In this document: in pieces, positions 9,233 to 16,952 of the stretch | Numbering within the stretch: the stretch's first letter is position 1 | Layout: every line of letters begins with the position of its first letter | Source of the DNA: CAYVFC01 sp964450715 | Lineage (GTDB): Bacteria; Myxococcota_A; Polyangia; Polyangiales; JAFGIB01 | Length of the DNA stretch: 64,000 nt | Assembly: GCA_964450715.1 (NCBI GenBank) | Contig: CAYVFC010000001.1 | Location: 99,615 to 163,614, forward strand | Direction of reading: 5' to 3' | Program-made: the position numbers and the translations under genes | Notes under the pieces: generated by a model | Seen by the model: the letters and a program-made list of their open reading frames with translations, nothing else | What the model was told of the DNA's origin: nothing | The model's database searches: none

Positions 9233-9522
9233 GGTACATTCTCGACCAACGCCGACCTGCGCCGGCAGGTGGTACCCGGCAACCGCGACAGCGCTGCCGC
9301 GCCGCAGCAGCTGCAGCTGTTCACGCTCGACTACAACATTCGCCTGCTCGGCCAGCAGCCGGCCAAAAACGCCCGCCGGGCGCTCCGCGTTTGCTCGGTG
9401 TCCCGTTTCGGTTTCCCTCTTCCCGTTTTGGTGTTTCGTTCTACCGTGAGATTTCGTGCCGCCCTTCGGCTCGCATTCGACCCCCTCGACGCCACCCGGG
9501 CGTTCATCTGCGCTCTCATCTA
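9233..9522. other. Stretch with possible gene remnant
   Basis: Frame +1 from 9233 to about 9380 reads as protein-like sequence (TNADLRRQVVPGNRDSA.., then LFTLDYNIRLLGQQP) without a start codon or clear family. It then runs into low-quality sequence. It may be the 3' end of a decayed gene, but I cannot assign it. Confidence 0.25.
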
Positions 9523-10098
9523 CGGTCGTTCTCGGAAAACCGGTCTTTATTTATTCGACACGCTTGACGGCAAGGAACGAGTGAGATGCGCTTTGGGGCT
9601 CTAAGATGGTAGCGAGACGTTTGTACGGTAGTATCCGGATTCGTGGGGGGAATCGGGGCGGGCGCAAGGCCCGCCCCCACGGAGAGGGCGGCGGGCGGGG
9701 TCCGGGGATGGAATTCGACGGTGAGATTTCGTTCCCCATGTCCAGGCGGAAAACAACTTAAATCTTAGCCCCGTCCCCTTATCGTCCTTATCCCGGTCGT
9801 TCTCGGAAAACCGGTCTTTATTTATTCGACACGCTTGACGGCAAGGAACGAGTGAGATGCGCTTTGGGGCTCTAAGATGGTAGCGAGACGTTTGTACGGT
9901 AGTATCCGGATTCGTGGGGGGAATCGGGGCGGGCGCAAGGCCCGCCCCCACGGAGAGGGCGGCGGGCGGGGTCCGGGGATGGAATTCGACGGTGAGATTT
10001 CGTTCCCCATGTCCAGGCGGAAAACAACTTAAATCTTAGCCCCGTCCCCTTATCTTCAGGCGGAAAACAACTTAAATCTTAGCCCCGTCCCCTTATCC
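9523..10098 (+). repeat. 261-bp tandem duplication plus partial third copy
   Basis: Unit 9523-9783 is repeated at 9794-10054 (offset 271 bp), from CGGTCGTTCTCGGAAAACC to GCCCCGTCCCCTTATC. A third, 3'-terminal piece of about 43 bp lies at 10056-10098 (CAGGCGGAAAACAACTTAAA to CCCCTTATC). Each full unit holds a GGGGCGGGCGCAAGGCCCGCCCC palindrome and ends in the GTCCCCTTATC motif also found near 3860. The near identity of the copies points to recent duplication. No gene is supported inside. Confidence 0.9.
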
Positions 10099-10116
10099 TG
10101 TCCCCTTATCCTTACT

Positions 10117-11526
10117 TTACACCCGGGCCCAAGGGCGGACCTGTTCCAGCTCGTAGGCGATTTCCAGCAGCGTTCGCTCGTTGCCGGAGGCTGCCGCGAA
10201 CTGCACGCCCATGGGCAGGCCGTCGGCGGTGGACCCCAGGGGAAGCGAGACGGCGGGCGCGCCGCTGATGTTGTGCGCCGGGGTGAAAGCGACGTATTTC
10301 GTCAGCCTCTGCAGCGCGGTATCGAACGGCACTTCCGGGCCCAGATATCCGATCTCCGGTGGAGAGTGCGACAGGGTGGGGCTGAGCAACAGATCGTATT
10401 TCTCGAATAGATCGGATATACGCTTCATGAAAACGCGATACCGGTTGAGCGCCCGGGGGGTGCGCCAGAAGTTCTTCAGGTAATAGCGGCTCAGACCCAG
10501 CGTCAGCTCTTCCAGCCGCGATCCGTCGAAGCCTCTGGTCACCGTCACTCCACCGAAGTGGTGCATGGAGAAGGCCATCATCCCCCAGTAGAGGATGAAG
10601 TCCCAGGCCATCCCGCCGTCATAGGGGCAGGTGATCTCCTCTACCGCGTGACCGAGCTGCTGGCAGAGCTTCCCGGTCTCCTCGACAGGTCCGGCCGCCT
10701 CCGGATGGCTCGGCTCACCAAAGGGCGTGTCGGTGTACAGGGCGATCCGCAGGCGCTTCTCGCCCGGATGCAGGACCGAGCCGATCTCGGGCAGCCGCGG
10801 GTTGCGGTAGAACTTCTCCGCCCCGGCGTAGAAGGCCGCGGTGTCGCGCACCGAGCGGGAAAGGATGCCCTGGTGGATGATGTTGATAGGCATGAGCTCG
10901 GAGCCGGATACGTTGAGCAGACGGTCCCGGGTCGGCTTGAGCCCGACCAGCCCGCAGCAGGCCGCGGGTATGCGGAGCGATCCACCGCCGTCGTTTCCGT
11001 GGGCGATGGGCACCACGCCGGCGGCCACCAGCGCGGCCGACCCGCCCGAGGAGCCGCCGGCGATGTGGCGCGGGTTCCAGGGATTGCGGGTGGGGCCCGT
11101 CAGCAGGGGCTCGGTGGTCGCGGTCAGGCCCAGCTCCGGCAGAGTGCTTTTGCCGAGCGAGATGACACCGAGCGAGAGCAGTTGCTCGACAAAGGGCGAT
11201 GCGCTCTGCTTGACCTTGGCCGGGGCCGCGCGCGATCCGAAAAGGGTCGGCGCCCCGGGAGCGTCGTCGGTATCCTTGATGAATACCGGCACGCCGGCCA
11301 AGGCCCCGGTGCGCTTCTGCTCGGCCTGTTTTCGGGCCAGCTGGAAGGTGTCGGTGACGATCGCGTTCAGTACCGGGTTGACCTTGCGCGCCCGCTCGAT
11401 GGCGGCGTCTACCGCCTCCCGGGCGGAGAGCTCTCCCTCTGCGATCATCCGGGCGATCTCCACCCCGTCCATGGCGCCCAGGGCGTCATCGCAGAAGGCG
11501 CTTACACGTGTCTCTTCGGTTGCCAT
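10117..11526 (-). CDS. Amidase (amidase-signature family)
   Basis: A 469-residue amidase-signature hydrolase. The Ser-cisSer-Lys triad is visible: Lys in VFIKDTDD near residue 82, and the Gly/Ser-rich loop GGSSGGSAAL near 158 followed by VPIAHGNDGGGSLRIPA and GLVGLKPTR. The length fits the family (about 450-500). These enzymes hydrolyse amide bonds in small molecules and substrate is not predictable. It starts at ATG 11526, 118 bp after the lsrF stop on the same strand, so it may be the last gene of the mtnA-prs-lsrF transcript, or be separately transcribed. Confidence 0.9.
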   Translation of the reverse strand: MATEETRVSAFCDDALGAMDGVEIARMIAEGELSAREAVDAAIERARKVNPVLNAIVTDTFQLARKQAEQKRTGALAGVPVFIKDTDDAPGAPTLFGSRAAPAKVKQSASPFVEQLLSLGVISLGKSTLPELGLTATTEPLLTGPTRNPWNPRHIAGGSSGGSAALVAAGVVPIAHGNDGGGSLRIPAACCGLVGLKPTRDRLLNVSGSELMPINIIHQGILSRSVRDTAAFYAGAEKFYRNPRLPEIGSVLHPGEKRLRIALYTDTPFGEPSHPEAAGPVEETGKLCQQLGHAVEEITCPYDGGMAWDFILYWGMMAFSMHHFGGVTVTRGFDGSRLEELTLGLSRYYLKNFWRTPRALNRYRVFMKRISDLFEKYDLLLSPTLSHSPPEIGYLGPEVPFDTALQRLTKYVAFTPAHNISGAPAVSLPLGSTADGLPMGVQFAAASGNERTLLEIAYELEQVRPWARV

Positions 11527-11644
11527 GCCGGCACTATTTCACGAAAGAGGGGCGGAGGGTAGCGCCGCCCCTGCCGGCGGGACCGGCGACCCGGCCCGCA
11601 GGGGCGGCGACGGAGCTGGAAGTGAAACCGAGGCGTACCCGCGG

Positions 11645-12532
11645 TCACGCTTCCTTCTGGGCGCTGAGCGTCTTGAACAGGTCGAAAGCCTGCTCGGGCT
11701 TCATCTGGTTGTGAACCACCTCGCTCACCGCGCGGATCATGGCGATGGGAGCCGGGCTCTGGAAGATGTTGCGGCCCATGTCGACGCCGGCCGCGCCCTG
11801 CTGCACGGCGTTGTAGGCCATGGTCAACGCCTCGAGCTCGGGCAGCTTCTTGCCCCCGGCCATCACGATGGGAACCGGGCAGGAGGCGGTGACGGTCTCG
11901 AAACCCTCGGGGACGTAGTAGGTCTTCACGAAGTGGGCGCCGAGCTCGGCCGCCATGCGGCAGGCCAGGCGGAAGTACTGGGCGTCGCGGGCCATCTGCT
12001 TGCCAACGGCGGTGACGGCCATGACGGGAATCCCCGCGCTCAACCCCTGGTCGACCAGCCGGGTCATATTGTGGACCGAGCGGCTCTCGAACTCGCCGCC
12101 GATGAAGAGCTGGATGGCCAGGGCCGACACGTTCATGCGCACCGCATCGTCGATGCCGACCGCTATCTCCTCGTCGGATATCTCCTTTAAAATGCTGGGG
12201 CCGCCGCTGGCGCGCATCACGATGGGCTTGGCGCAGCTGGAGGGCACGGTGGTGCGCAGTATCCCGCGCGTCAGCATCAGAGCGTCGCAGTAGGGAACCA
12301 GCGGCAGGATGGTGACGTCCACGCGCTCCAGCCCGGTGGTCGGCCCCTGGAAATACCCGTGATCGATGGCCAGCATCACGGTGCGTCCGGACTGGGGATT
12401 GAAGATCCGCGCCAGGCGGTTCTGCATCCCCCAGTCCAGCGCCGCCGAGCCCTTCAGAAAAAACCCGCGGTTGTCGACCGGTACGTCGAGGTAAAAGTTC
12501 TTGGCTTGCTTGATCGCATCTACGTCGGGCAC
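11645..12532 (-). CDS. lsrF: 3-hydroxy-5-phosphonooxypentane-2,4-dione thiolase (LsrF)
   Basis: The 295-residue protein is very close to E. coli LsrF. It shares LDWGMQNRLARIFNP, AIDHGYFQGPTTGLER, LTRGILR, VPIVMAGGKKLPE and GVDMGRNIFQS. The Schiff-base lysine is Lys203 in HFVKTYY, the same number as in E. coli. LsrF transfers the acetyl group of phosphorylated AI-2 breakdown product to CoA, giving dihydroxyacetone phosphate and acetyl-CoA. Start GTG 12532 is set by AGGAGG 7 bp upstream; it overlaps the end of prs by 13 bp. No lsrK, lsrG, lsrR or transporter genes are in the window, so this is an orphan lsrF and its substrate may differ. Confidence 0.92.
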   Translation of the reverse strand: MPDVDAIKQAKNFYLDVPVDNRGFFLKGSAALDWGMQNRLARIFNPQSGRTVMLAIDHGYFQGPTTGLERVDVTILPLVPYCDALMLTRGILRTTVPSSCAKPIVMRASGGPSILKEISDEEIAVGIDDAVRMNVSALAIQLFIGGEFESRSVHNMTRLVDQGLSAGIPVMAVTAVGKQMARDAQYFRLACRMAAELGAHFVKTYYVPEGFETVTASCPVPIVMAGGKKLPELEALTMAYNAVQQGAAGVDMGRNIFQSPAPIAMIRAVSEVVHNQMKPEQAFDLFKTLSAQKEA

Positions 12533-13533
12533 GATGATTCCTCCTGGTACGAGAGTCCATAGCAAAGCGGAGAGGGTCCTTTTCCGTGTTGCTCCACGAA
12601 CAGCGAGCTGACCGAATCGCTGTTGTGAATGCGCTTGATGGCCTCGCCGAGCAGGGCGGCGACCGATAGCACCTCGAACTTGCCGCAATTGCGCGCCTCT
12701 TCCGGCAGCGGGATGGTGTCGGTCACCACCACCTTCTCGATCGGCGCGCCTTGGATGCGCTCGACCGCCGGGCCCGAGAGCACGGCGTGGGTCGCCGCGG
12801 CGAACACCCGGCTGGCCCCGAACCTCTTGAGCGCCGCCGCCGCGTTGCAGAGGGTGCCGGCGGTGTCGATCATATCGTCGACGATCACGCACTGCTTGCC
12901 CTCGACGTCGCCGACGATGTGCATAACCTCGCTCAGGTTGGGGCTCGGACGCCGTTTGTCGATGATGGCGATTTCGGATTCCATGCAGCGGGCATAGGAG
13001 CGGGCGCGCTCCACCCCTCCGGCGTCGGGAGAGATGAACACTACCCGGTCGTCGAAGCGGGGCCGCAGGTACTCGAGCACCACCGGCAGCGCGTAGATGT
13101 GGTCGAAGGGGATATTGAAGAACCCCTGGATCTGCCCGGCGTGCAGGTCGAACGCCACCACCCGGCTCAGGCCCACCACCGAGAGCAGGTCCGCCGTCAT
13201 CTTGGCGGTGATGGGCGTGCGTGGCTGAACCTTCTTGTCCTGTCGCGCGTAGCCGTAGTAGGGGATGACCGCGGTGATGGTGGCTGCCGAGGCGCGCTTG
13301 AGCGCGTCGGTAATGACCAGCAGCTCCATCAGGTTGTCGTTGACCGGGCGGCAGGTGGGCTGGACCACGTAGACGTCGGCGCCGCGCACCATCTCTTCGA
13401 TCTCGACCCATACCTCGCCGTCGCTGAAGCGGGTGACCCGCGCCTTGCCCGGCTCCATTTTCAGGTAATTACAGATGGCCCCGGCCAGCGCCGGGTTCGC
13501 GTTTCCGCTGAAGATGCTGAAAGGCTTGATCAT
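12520..13533 (-). CDS. prs: Ribose-phosphate pyrophosphokinase
   Basis: The 337-residue class I PRPP synthetase makes PRPP from ribose 5-phosphate and ATP. Visible motifs are FSDGEVWVEI, the flexible-loop stretch YYGYARQDKK, FDLHAGQIQGFF, and the PRPP-binding loop VIVDDMIDTAGTL. Length fits the family (about 310-340), with a short extra C-terminal tail that overlaps the start of lsrF. It lies 51 bp after the mtnA-like gene and is presumably translated from the same mRNA. It may be the only prs in the genome or a second, pathway-dedicated copy; the window cannot tell. Confidence 0.93.
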   Translation of the reverse strand: MIKPFSIFSGNANPALAGAICNYLKMEPGKARVTRFSDGEVWVEIEEMVRGADVYVVQPTCRPVNDNLMELLVITDALKRASAATITAVIPYYGYARQDKKVQPRTPITAKMTADLLSVVGLSRVVAFDLHAGQIQGFFNIPFDHIYALPVVLEYLRPRFDDRVVFISPDAGGVERARSYARCMESEIAIIDKRRPSPNLSEVMHIVGDVEGKQCVIVDDMIDTAGTLCNAAAALKRFGASRVFAAATHAVLSGPAVERIQGAPIEKVVVTDTIPLPEEARNCGKFEVLSVAALLGEAIKRIHNSDSVSSLFVEQHGKGPSPLCYGLSYQEESSCPT

Positions 13534-13584
13534 CGTATTGCTCTCCCGAAATGTCGCTCTGGTTCGAAGTTGCAGATCAGGCTC

Positions 13585-14664
13585 TCAGGCTCCGGCGGTC
13601 CCGTTCAGGGCCCGACCGATCCCCTCGTAGCTGGCGGGTACGATTCCCCGCTCGGTGATGATGCCGGCGATGTATTTCGCCGGGGTAACGTCGAAGGCGA
13701 TGTTCAGGGCGTGGCTCTTTTCCGGAGCGATGCGGACCCGCGAGAGGTTTCCCGCGTCGTCCTTGCCCTGCACGTACAGCGTCTCGTTCTCGTCTCTCTC
13801 CTCGATGGGGATATTCTCTCCCGACGGGCAATCCGGATCGATGGTCGAGATGGGCGCGGCCACGTAGAAGGGGATGCCGTTCTCGTGCGCCACCACCGCC
13901 GAGGAGTAGGTGCCGATCTTGTTGGCGATATCTCCGTTGCGGGCGATGCGGTCCGAGCCCACGATGACGATGTCGATCCGTTTCTGCTTCATCAGGGCGC
14001 CGGTGACGTTGTCGGCGATGATGGCGTGAGGGATCTCCTCGTTGACCAGCTCCCAGGCGGTCAGGTTCGCGCCCTGACATCTGGGACGGGTTTCATCGGC
14101 GTAGACGAAGAGCCTTTTCTTCTGCTCCTGGGCCGCGTAGTAGACGGGCGAAAGCGCGCTCCCCCAGTCCACGAAGGCGAGCCAGCCCGCGTTGCAGTGG
14201 GTCGAGACCCGGGCGCCGTCCCGGATGAGCTCGGCTCCGTACTCGCCGATCTTCTTGCAGGCCAGGGCGTCCAGGTCGGCATACCGGTTCGCAGCGTCCA
14301 CCGCTGCCTGCCGCGCCCGAGCCGGCTCCTTCTGCCCCTGTACGGCGCTCATTACGTAATCGATACCCGTGAACAGGTTCTGGGCGGTGGGCCGGGTCTG
14401 TTTCAACCGCTCGGCGGCGTGCTGTACGCCCTTCATCAGCGCGTCGTCGCCGGCCAGCATCGCCGCCTGGGCGATTCCATAGGCACCGGTCGCGCCGATC
14501 GCCCCTGCACCACGGATGGTCATGTTCGTGATGGCGCCGCATACCTCTTCCACGTCCTTGAAGTCGGCGATCTCGAATCGATGCGGAAGCAGCAGCTGGT
14601 CGATCATCCGGACGACGGGTCCCTCCATCCATATGGTCCTGTATTGCTCGCCGTTTACTCGCAT
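13585..14664 (-). CDS. mtnA: S-methyl-5-thioribose-1-phosphate isomerase-like (eIF2B-type sugar isomerase)
   Basis: The 359-residue protein belongs to the MtnA / ribose-1,5-bisphosphate isomerase branch of the eIF2B-like superfamily. It shows TIRGAGAIGATGAYGIA, THCNAGWLA with the catalytic Cys157, and GSDRIARNGDIANKIGTYS with Asp238, both close to the Cys160/Asp240 of characterised MtnA. MtnA converts an aldose 1-phosphate to the ketose 1-phosphate. ATG 14664 follows AGGAGG at a 6-bp gap; an upstream ATG at 14709 in the same frame lacks this. It is first in the mtnA-prs-lsrF cluster, downstream of two palindromic operators. True substrate (methylthioribose-1-P, deoxyribose-1-P or ribose-1,5-bisphosphate) is open. 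Confidence 0.85.
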   Translation of the reverse strand: MRVNGEQYRTIWMEGPVVRMIDQLLLPHRFEIADFKDVEEVCGAITNMTIRGAGAIGATGAYGIAQAAMLAGDDALMKGVQHAAERLKQTRPTAQNLFTGIDYVMSAVQGQKEPARARQAAVDAANRYADLDALACKKIGEYGAELIRDGARVSTHCNAGWLAFVDWGSALSPVYYAAQEQKKRLFVYADETRPRCQGANLTAWELVNEEIPHAIIADNVTGALMKQKRIDIVIVGSDRIARNGDIANKIGTYSSAVVAHENGIPFYVAAPISTIDPDCPSGENIPIEERDENETLYVQGKDDAGNLSRVRIAPEKSHALNIAFDVTPAKYIAGIITERGIVPASYEGIGRALNGTAGA

Positions 14665-14803
14665 CTGAGACCTCCTTCTTTTTTCGGGTCGCCGTGCGGG
14701 CGGCCGCACGACCCGCCCTTCGGGCTGCTGTCTTCCACGCTAGGACCGCGTTCCGGGCCGTCCGGCACGCGAGCCACCGCCCTGGCCGTGGCCACGACGC
14801 TCT

Positions 14804-14821
14804 ACATACGGCTCCGTATGT
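14804..14821. promoter_or_regulatory. TetR-type operator, site 1 (outer)
   Basis: ACATACGGCTCCGTATGT is a perfect 8+2+8 palindrome. It lies 30 bp (centre to centre) from site 2, about three helical turns, as for two dimers on one face of DNA. It is 140 bp before the mtnA start. Confidence 0.8.
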
Positions 14822-14833
14822 AAGTCTTATTTC

Positions 14834-14851
14834 ACATACGGCTTCGTATGT
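14834..14851. promoter_or_regulatory. TetR-type operator, site 2, overlapping candidate mtnA promoter
   Basis: ACATACGGCTTCGTATGT matches site 1 except for one base. Read on the minus strand it gives TTTACATACGAAGCCGTATG followed by TGAAATAAG: a -35-like TTTACA, then a -10-like AATAAG about 17 bp on. A bound repressor would cover the promoter of mtnA-prs-lsrF. The tetR gene ends 168 bp to the right. Confidence 0.8.
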
Positions 14852-15019
14852 AAAGGGAAAACCGAAAAAAAAGTCGAACCGGCCCGCGACCAGACGACCG
14901 CCCCCGTTGTCCGGTCCGCCCCTCCCCCTGTACGCGCTTCGACCTTTTCTCCTTCTAGTAGACGGCCGCTACCGTTTCTACGAACCGACCTCACGATGGC
15001 GAATGCCCTCCGCCGCCCG
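14852..15019. other. Gap between operators and tetR stop
   Basis: 168 bp with no gene. It is the upstream flank of the mtnA promoter on the minus strand and the 3' flank of tetR. No clear terminator hairpin with a T-run is seen, so read-through from tetR into mtnA is possible. Confidence 0.4.
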
Positions 15020-15673
15020 CTATCGCGGCTTGACCGTCTGCAGCACGAAGGACTTCCACACCTCGTAGAGCCGGCGACGCTCGCAATCGTCCTGCTTCAA
15101 TATCTTCTGCATGGCCATGCCGCGCATCATGTGCCAGCTCAGGGCCAGAGCGTCTTGAAAGCGCCTGGCCATCTCCCGGTCCCGGGCTACCTCCTTGCCC
15201 GCCAGCGCCGTCCAGCCGGACCAGACCGTCTTGGCCAGCTTTCGTTCGGCCGGTTCGAGGTTCTGCCGTAGCGTCTCGTCGGTACGGGCGGCCACCCAGA
15301 GCTCGAGCGCGGCCCAGAACAGGGGCGTCGAGAAAAAAGCGGCCCACATGTGGTCCAGCAGCGCCTCCAGGCGCTGCTCGGGCGTCTTGAGCTTCTCGAA
15401 ATCGAGGTCGAGCTCCCGTACCCGTTGGGCGAACAGGTGCCAGATGGCGTCGATGACCAGACGCTCCTTGGTGGGATAGTGGTGTAAAAGCGCCCCGCGC
15501 GATACGCCCGCGCGCTCGCAGACCAGCGAGGTGGTGGTCCGGTGGTAGCCCAGCTCGATCAGGTATTGCACGGTGGCGTCCAGCAGCTTGCCGCGCGTTT
15601 CCGCGCGTCGCTCTTCCTGGGTGCGGTGCTGCCGGCGTTTGGTCCTGGCGGTCTGGGGTGCCGTTCTGCTCAC
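15020..15673 (-). CDS. TetR/AcrR-family transcriptional regulator
   Basis: The 217-residue regulator has the usual TetR N-terminal DNA-binding domain: a basic start (TARTKRRQHRTQEERRAETRG), then LIELGYHRTTTSLVCERAGVSRGALLHHYPTKERLV at about residues 38-73. A helical ligand-binding domain of ordinary length follows. It lies 25 bp after the thiolase gene, so it is likely the third gene of an acyl-CoA dehydrogenase-thiolase-tetR operon. Two palindromes of TetR type stand between it and mtnA, and identical-type sites occur at 34952 and 58675. That it binds these sites is inference. The ligand could be an acyl-CoA, given its operon partners. Confidence 0.9.
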   Translation of the reverse strand: MSRTAPQTARTKRRQHRTQEERRAETRGKLLDATVQYLIELGYHRTTTSLVCERAGVSRGALLHHYPTKERLVIDAIWHLFAQRVRELDLDFEKLKTPEQRLEALLDHMWAAFFSTPLFWAALELWVAARTDETLRQNLEPAERKLAKTVWSGWTALAGKEVARDREMARRFQDALALSWHMMRGMAMQKILKQDDCERRRLYEVWKSFVLQTVKPR

Positions 15674-15698
15674 CGTCGGTTTCTAGTTCTTTCGGTTT

Positions 15699-16880
15699 CT
15701 AGTTCCTGCGGTAGGCGGTAACCACCGCCGCGCCGCCCAGACCAATGTTGTGCTGCAGCCCGTTTCTGGCTCCCTCGACCTGGCGGACGCCCGCCTGACC
15801 GCGCAGCTGCCATACCAGCTCGGCGCACTGCGCCAGCCCGGTGGCTCCCAGCGGGTGCCCCTTGGACAGAAGACCTCCGGACGGGTTGGTCACGATCTTC
15901 CCGCCATAGGTGTTGTCGCCATCCTCGATGAACTTCTCCGCAGTGCCCTCGGGGGTGAGCCCGAGCCCCTCGTAGGTGATGATCTCGTTGGCGGTGAAGC
16001 AATCGTGTAGCTCCACCACGTCCATGTCCTGCGGTCCCAATCCCGATTGTTCGTAGACCTCCCTGGCCGCCGCGGAGGTCATTTCATAGCCCACGATCTT
16101 CATAGGGCTTCTATCGTCGAAGGAGCTGTGGAAGTCGGTGATCATCGACTGCCCGGCGATGTAGACCGGGTCGCTGATGCCCTTCTTCTTGGCGAACTCG
16201 TCCGAGCACACCACCGCGGCGGCCGCGCCGCAGGTGGGCGGGCAACACTGAAAGCGGGTGAGCGGACCGAATTGATGGGGCGACTCGAGCACTTGCTCGA
16301 CCGTCAGCAGATCGCGGAACACGGCGCGCTCGTTGTGCTGGGCGTGCTTGCGCGCCTTGACCGAGACCTTGGCAAAGGTTTCCGGCTTGGTGCCGTATTT
16401 CTCCTGGTACTCCACCCCGGCCCCGCCGAAGAGCTGGGCCGCCGGGGGCGCGGTAGGGCTCAGCGGCTGGATCTCGTTGAGCTTGGTGAAGAAGGTCTCC
16501 ATGGGCACGGGACGATCGGAAAAGGTCACGCCCAGCGCCCCCGGGGTCATCTGCTCGAAGCCCAGGGCCAGGGCGCACTCCACCACGCCGGACGCTACCG
16601 CCTGCCGGGCCAGATACAGCGCATTCGATCCGGTCGAGCAGTTGTTGTTGACGTTGAACACGGGTATCCCGCTCATGCCGACTTCATATAGAACTTTCTG
16701 CCCGGCGCAGCTGTCGGCGTAGACCCAGCCCACGTAGGCCTGTTGGATCTCCCGGTAGTCCACGCCGGCGTCTTGCAGCGCCGCGACCGTCGCCTCCTTG
16801 CCCATTACATTATAGGGAATCAAGGCCTTGGGTGTGGTGAACTTGGTCATTCCCACGCCGATGACGTTGACCTTACGCAT
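15699..16880 (-). CDS. Thiolase, SCP-x / acetyl-CoA acetyltransferase type
   Basis: The 393-residue thiolase of the SCP-2-associated class cleaves 3-ketoacyl-CoA with CoA. The nucleophilic Cys is in NNNCSTGSNALYLA near residue 82, the general-base His in VVELHDCFTANE near 285, and the C-terminal GGLLSKGHPLGATGLAQ carries the second catalytic His. It ends after HNIGLGGAAVVTAYRRN, so the sterol-carrier domain is absent. SCP-x-type thiolases often act on branched or steroid side-chain substrates. It lies between the acyl-CoA dehydrogenase (72 bp upstream) and tetR, which makes a compact beta-oxidation operon. Confidence 0.9.
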   Translation of the reverse strand: MRKVNVIGVGMTKFTTPKALIPYNVMGKEATVAALQDAGVDYREIQQAYVGWVYADSCAGQKVLYEVGMSGIPVFNVNNNCSTGSNALYLARQAVASGVVECALALGFEQMTPGALGVTFSDRPVPMETFFTKLNEIQPLSPTAPPAAQLFGGAGVEYQEKYGTKPETFAKVSVKARKHAQHNERAVFRDLLTVEQVLESPHQFGPLTRFQCCPPTCGAAAAVVCSDEFAKKKGISDPVYIAGQSMITDFHSSFDDRSPMKIVGYEMTSAAAREVYEQSGLGPQDMDVVELHDCFTANEIITYEGLGLTPEGTAEKFIEDGDNTYGGKIVTNPSGGLLSKGHPLGATGLAQCAELVWQLRGQAGVRQVEGARNGLQHNIGLGGAAVVTAYRRN

Positions 16881-16952
16881 ACCTAGCGCCTCCGTATTGT
16901 TGGTGTTGGATTGGAGATACCTGAGTTCGGGTTAAAAAAGATAAAAGCTATT

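Noticed and set aside
9269..9604. Short plus-strand gene in the repeat region
   Set aside because: The first third looks protein-like, but the rest runs through the 261-bp repeat, and there is no ribosome binding site or family.
9129..10098. CRISPR array
   Set aside because: The repeats are long, few and lack regular unique spacers; there are no cas genes.
11645..13411. A single minus-strand frame of 588 codons covering lsrF and most of prs
   Set aside because: The first half is out-of-frame prs sequence; LsrF homology begins only at GTG 12532 with its own AGGAGG.
12751..14823. Plus-strand open frame of about 690 codons
   Set aside because: Antisense to prs and mtnA, both of which carry full catalytic motifs; no ribosome binding site.
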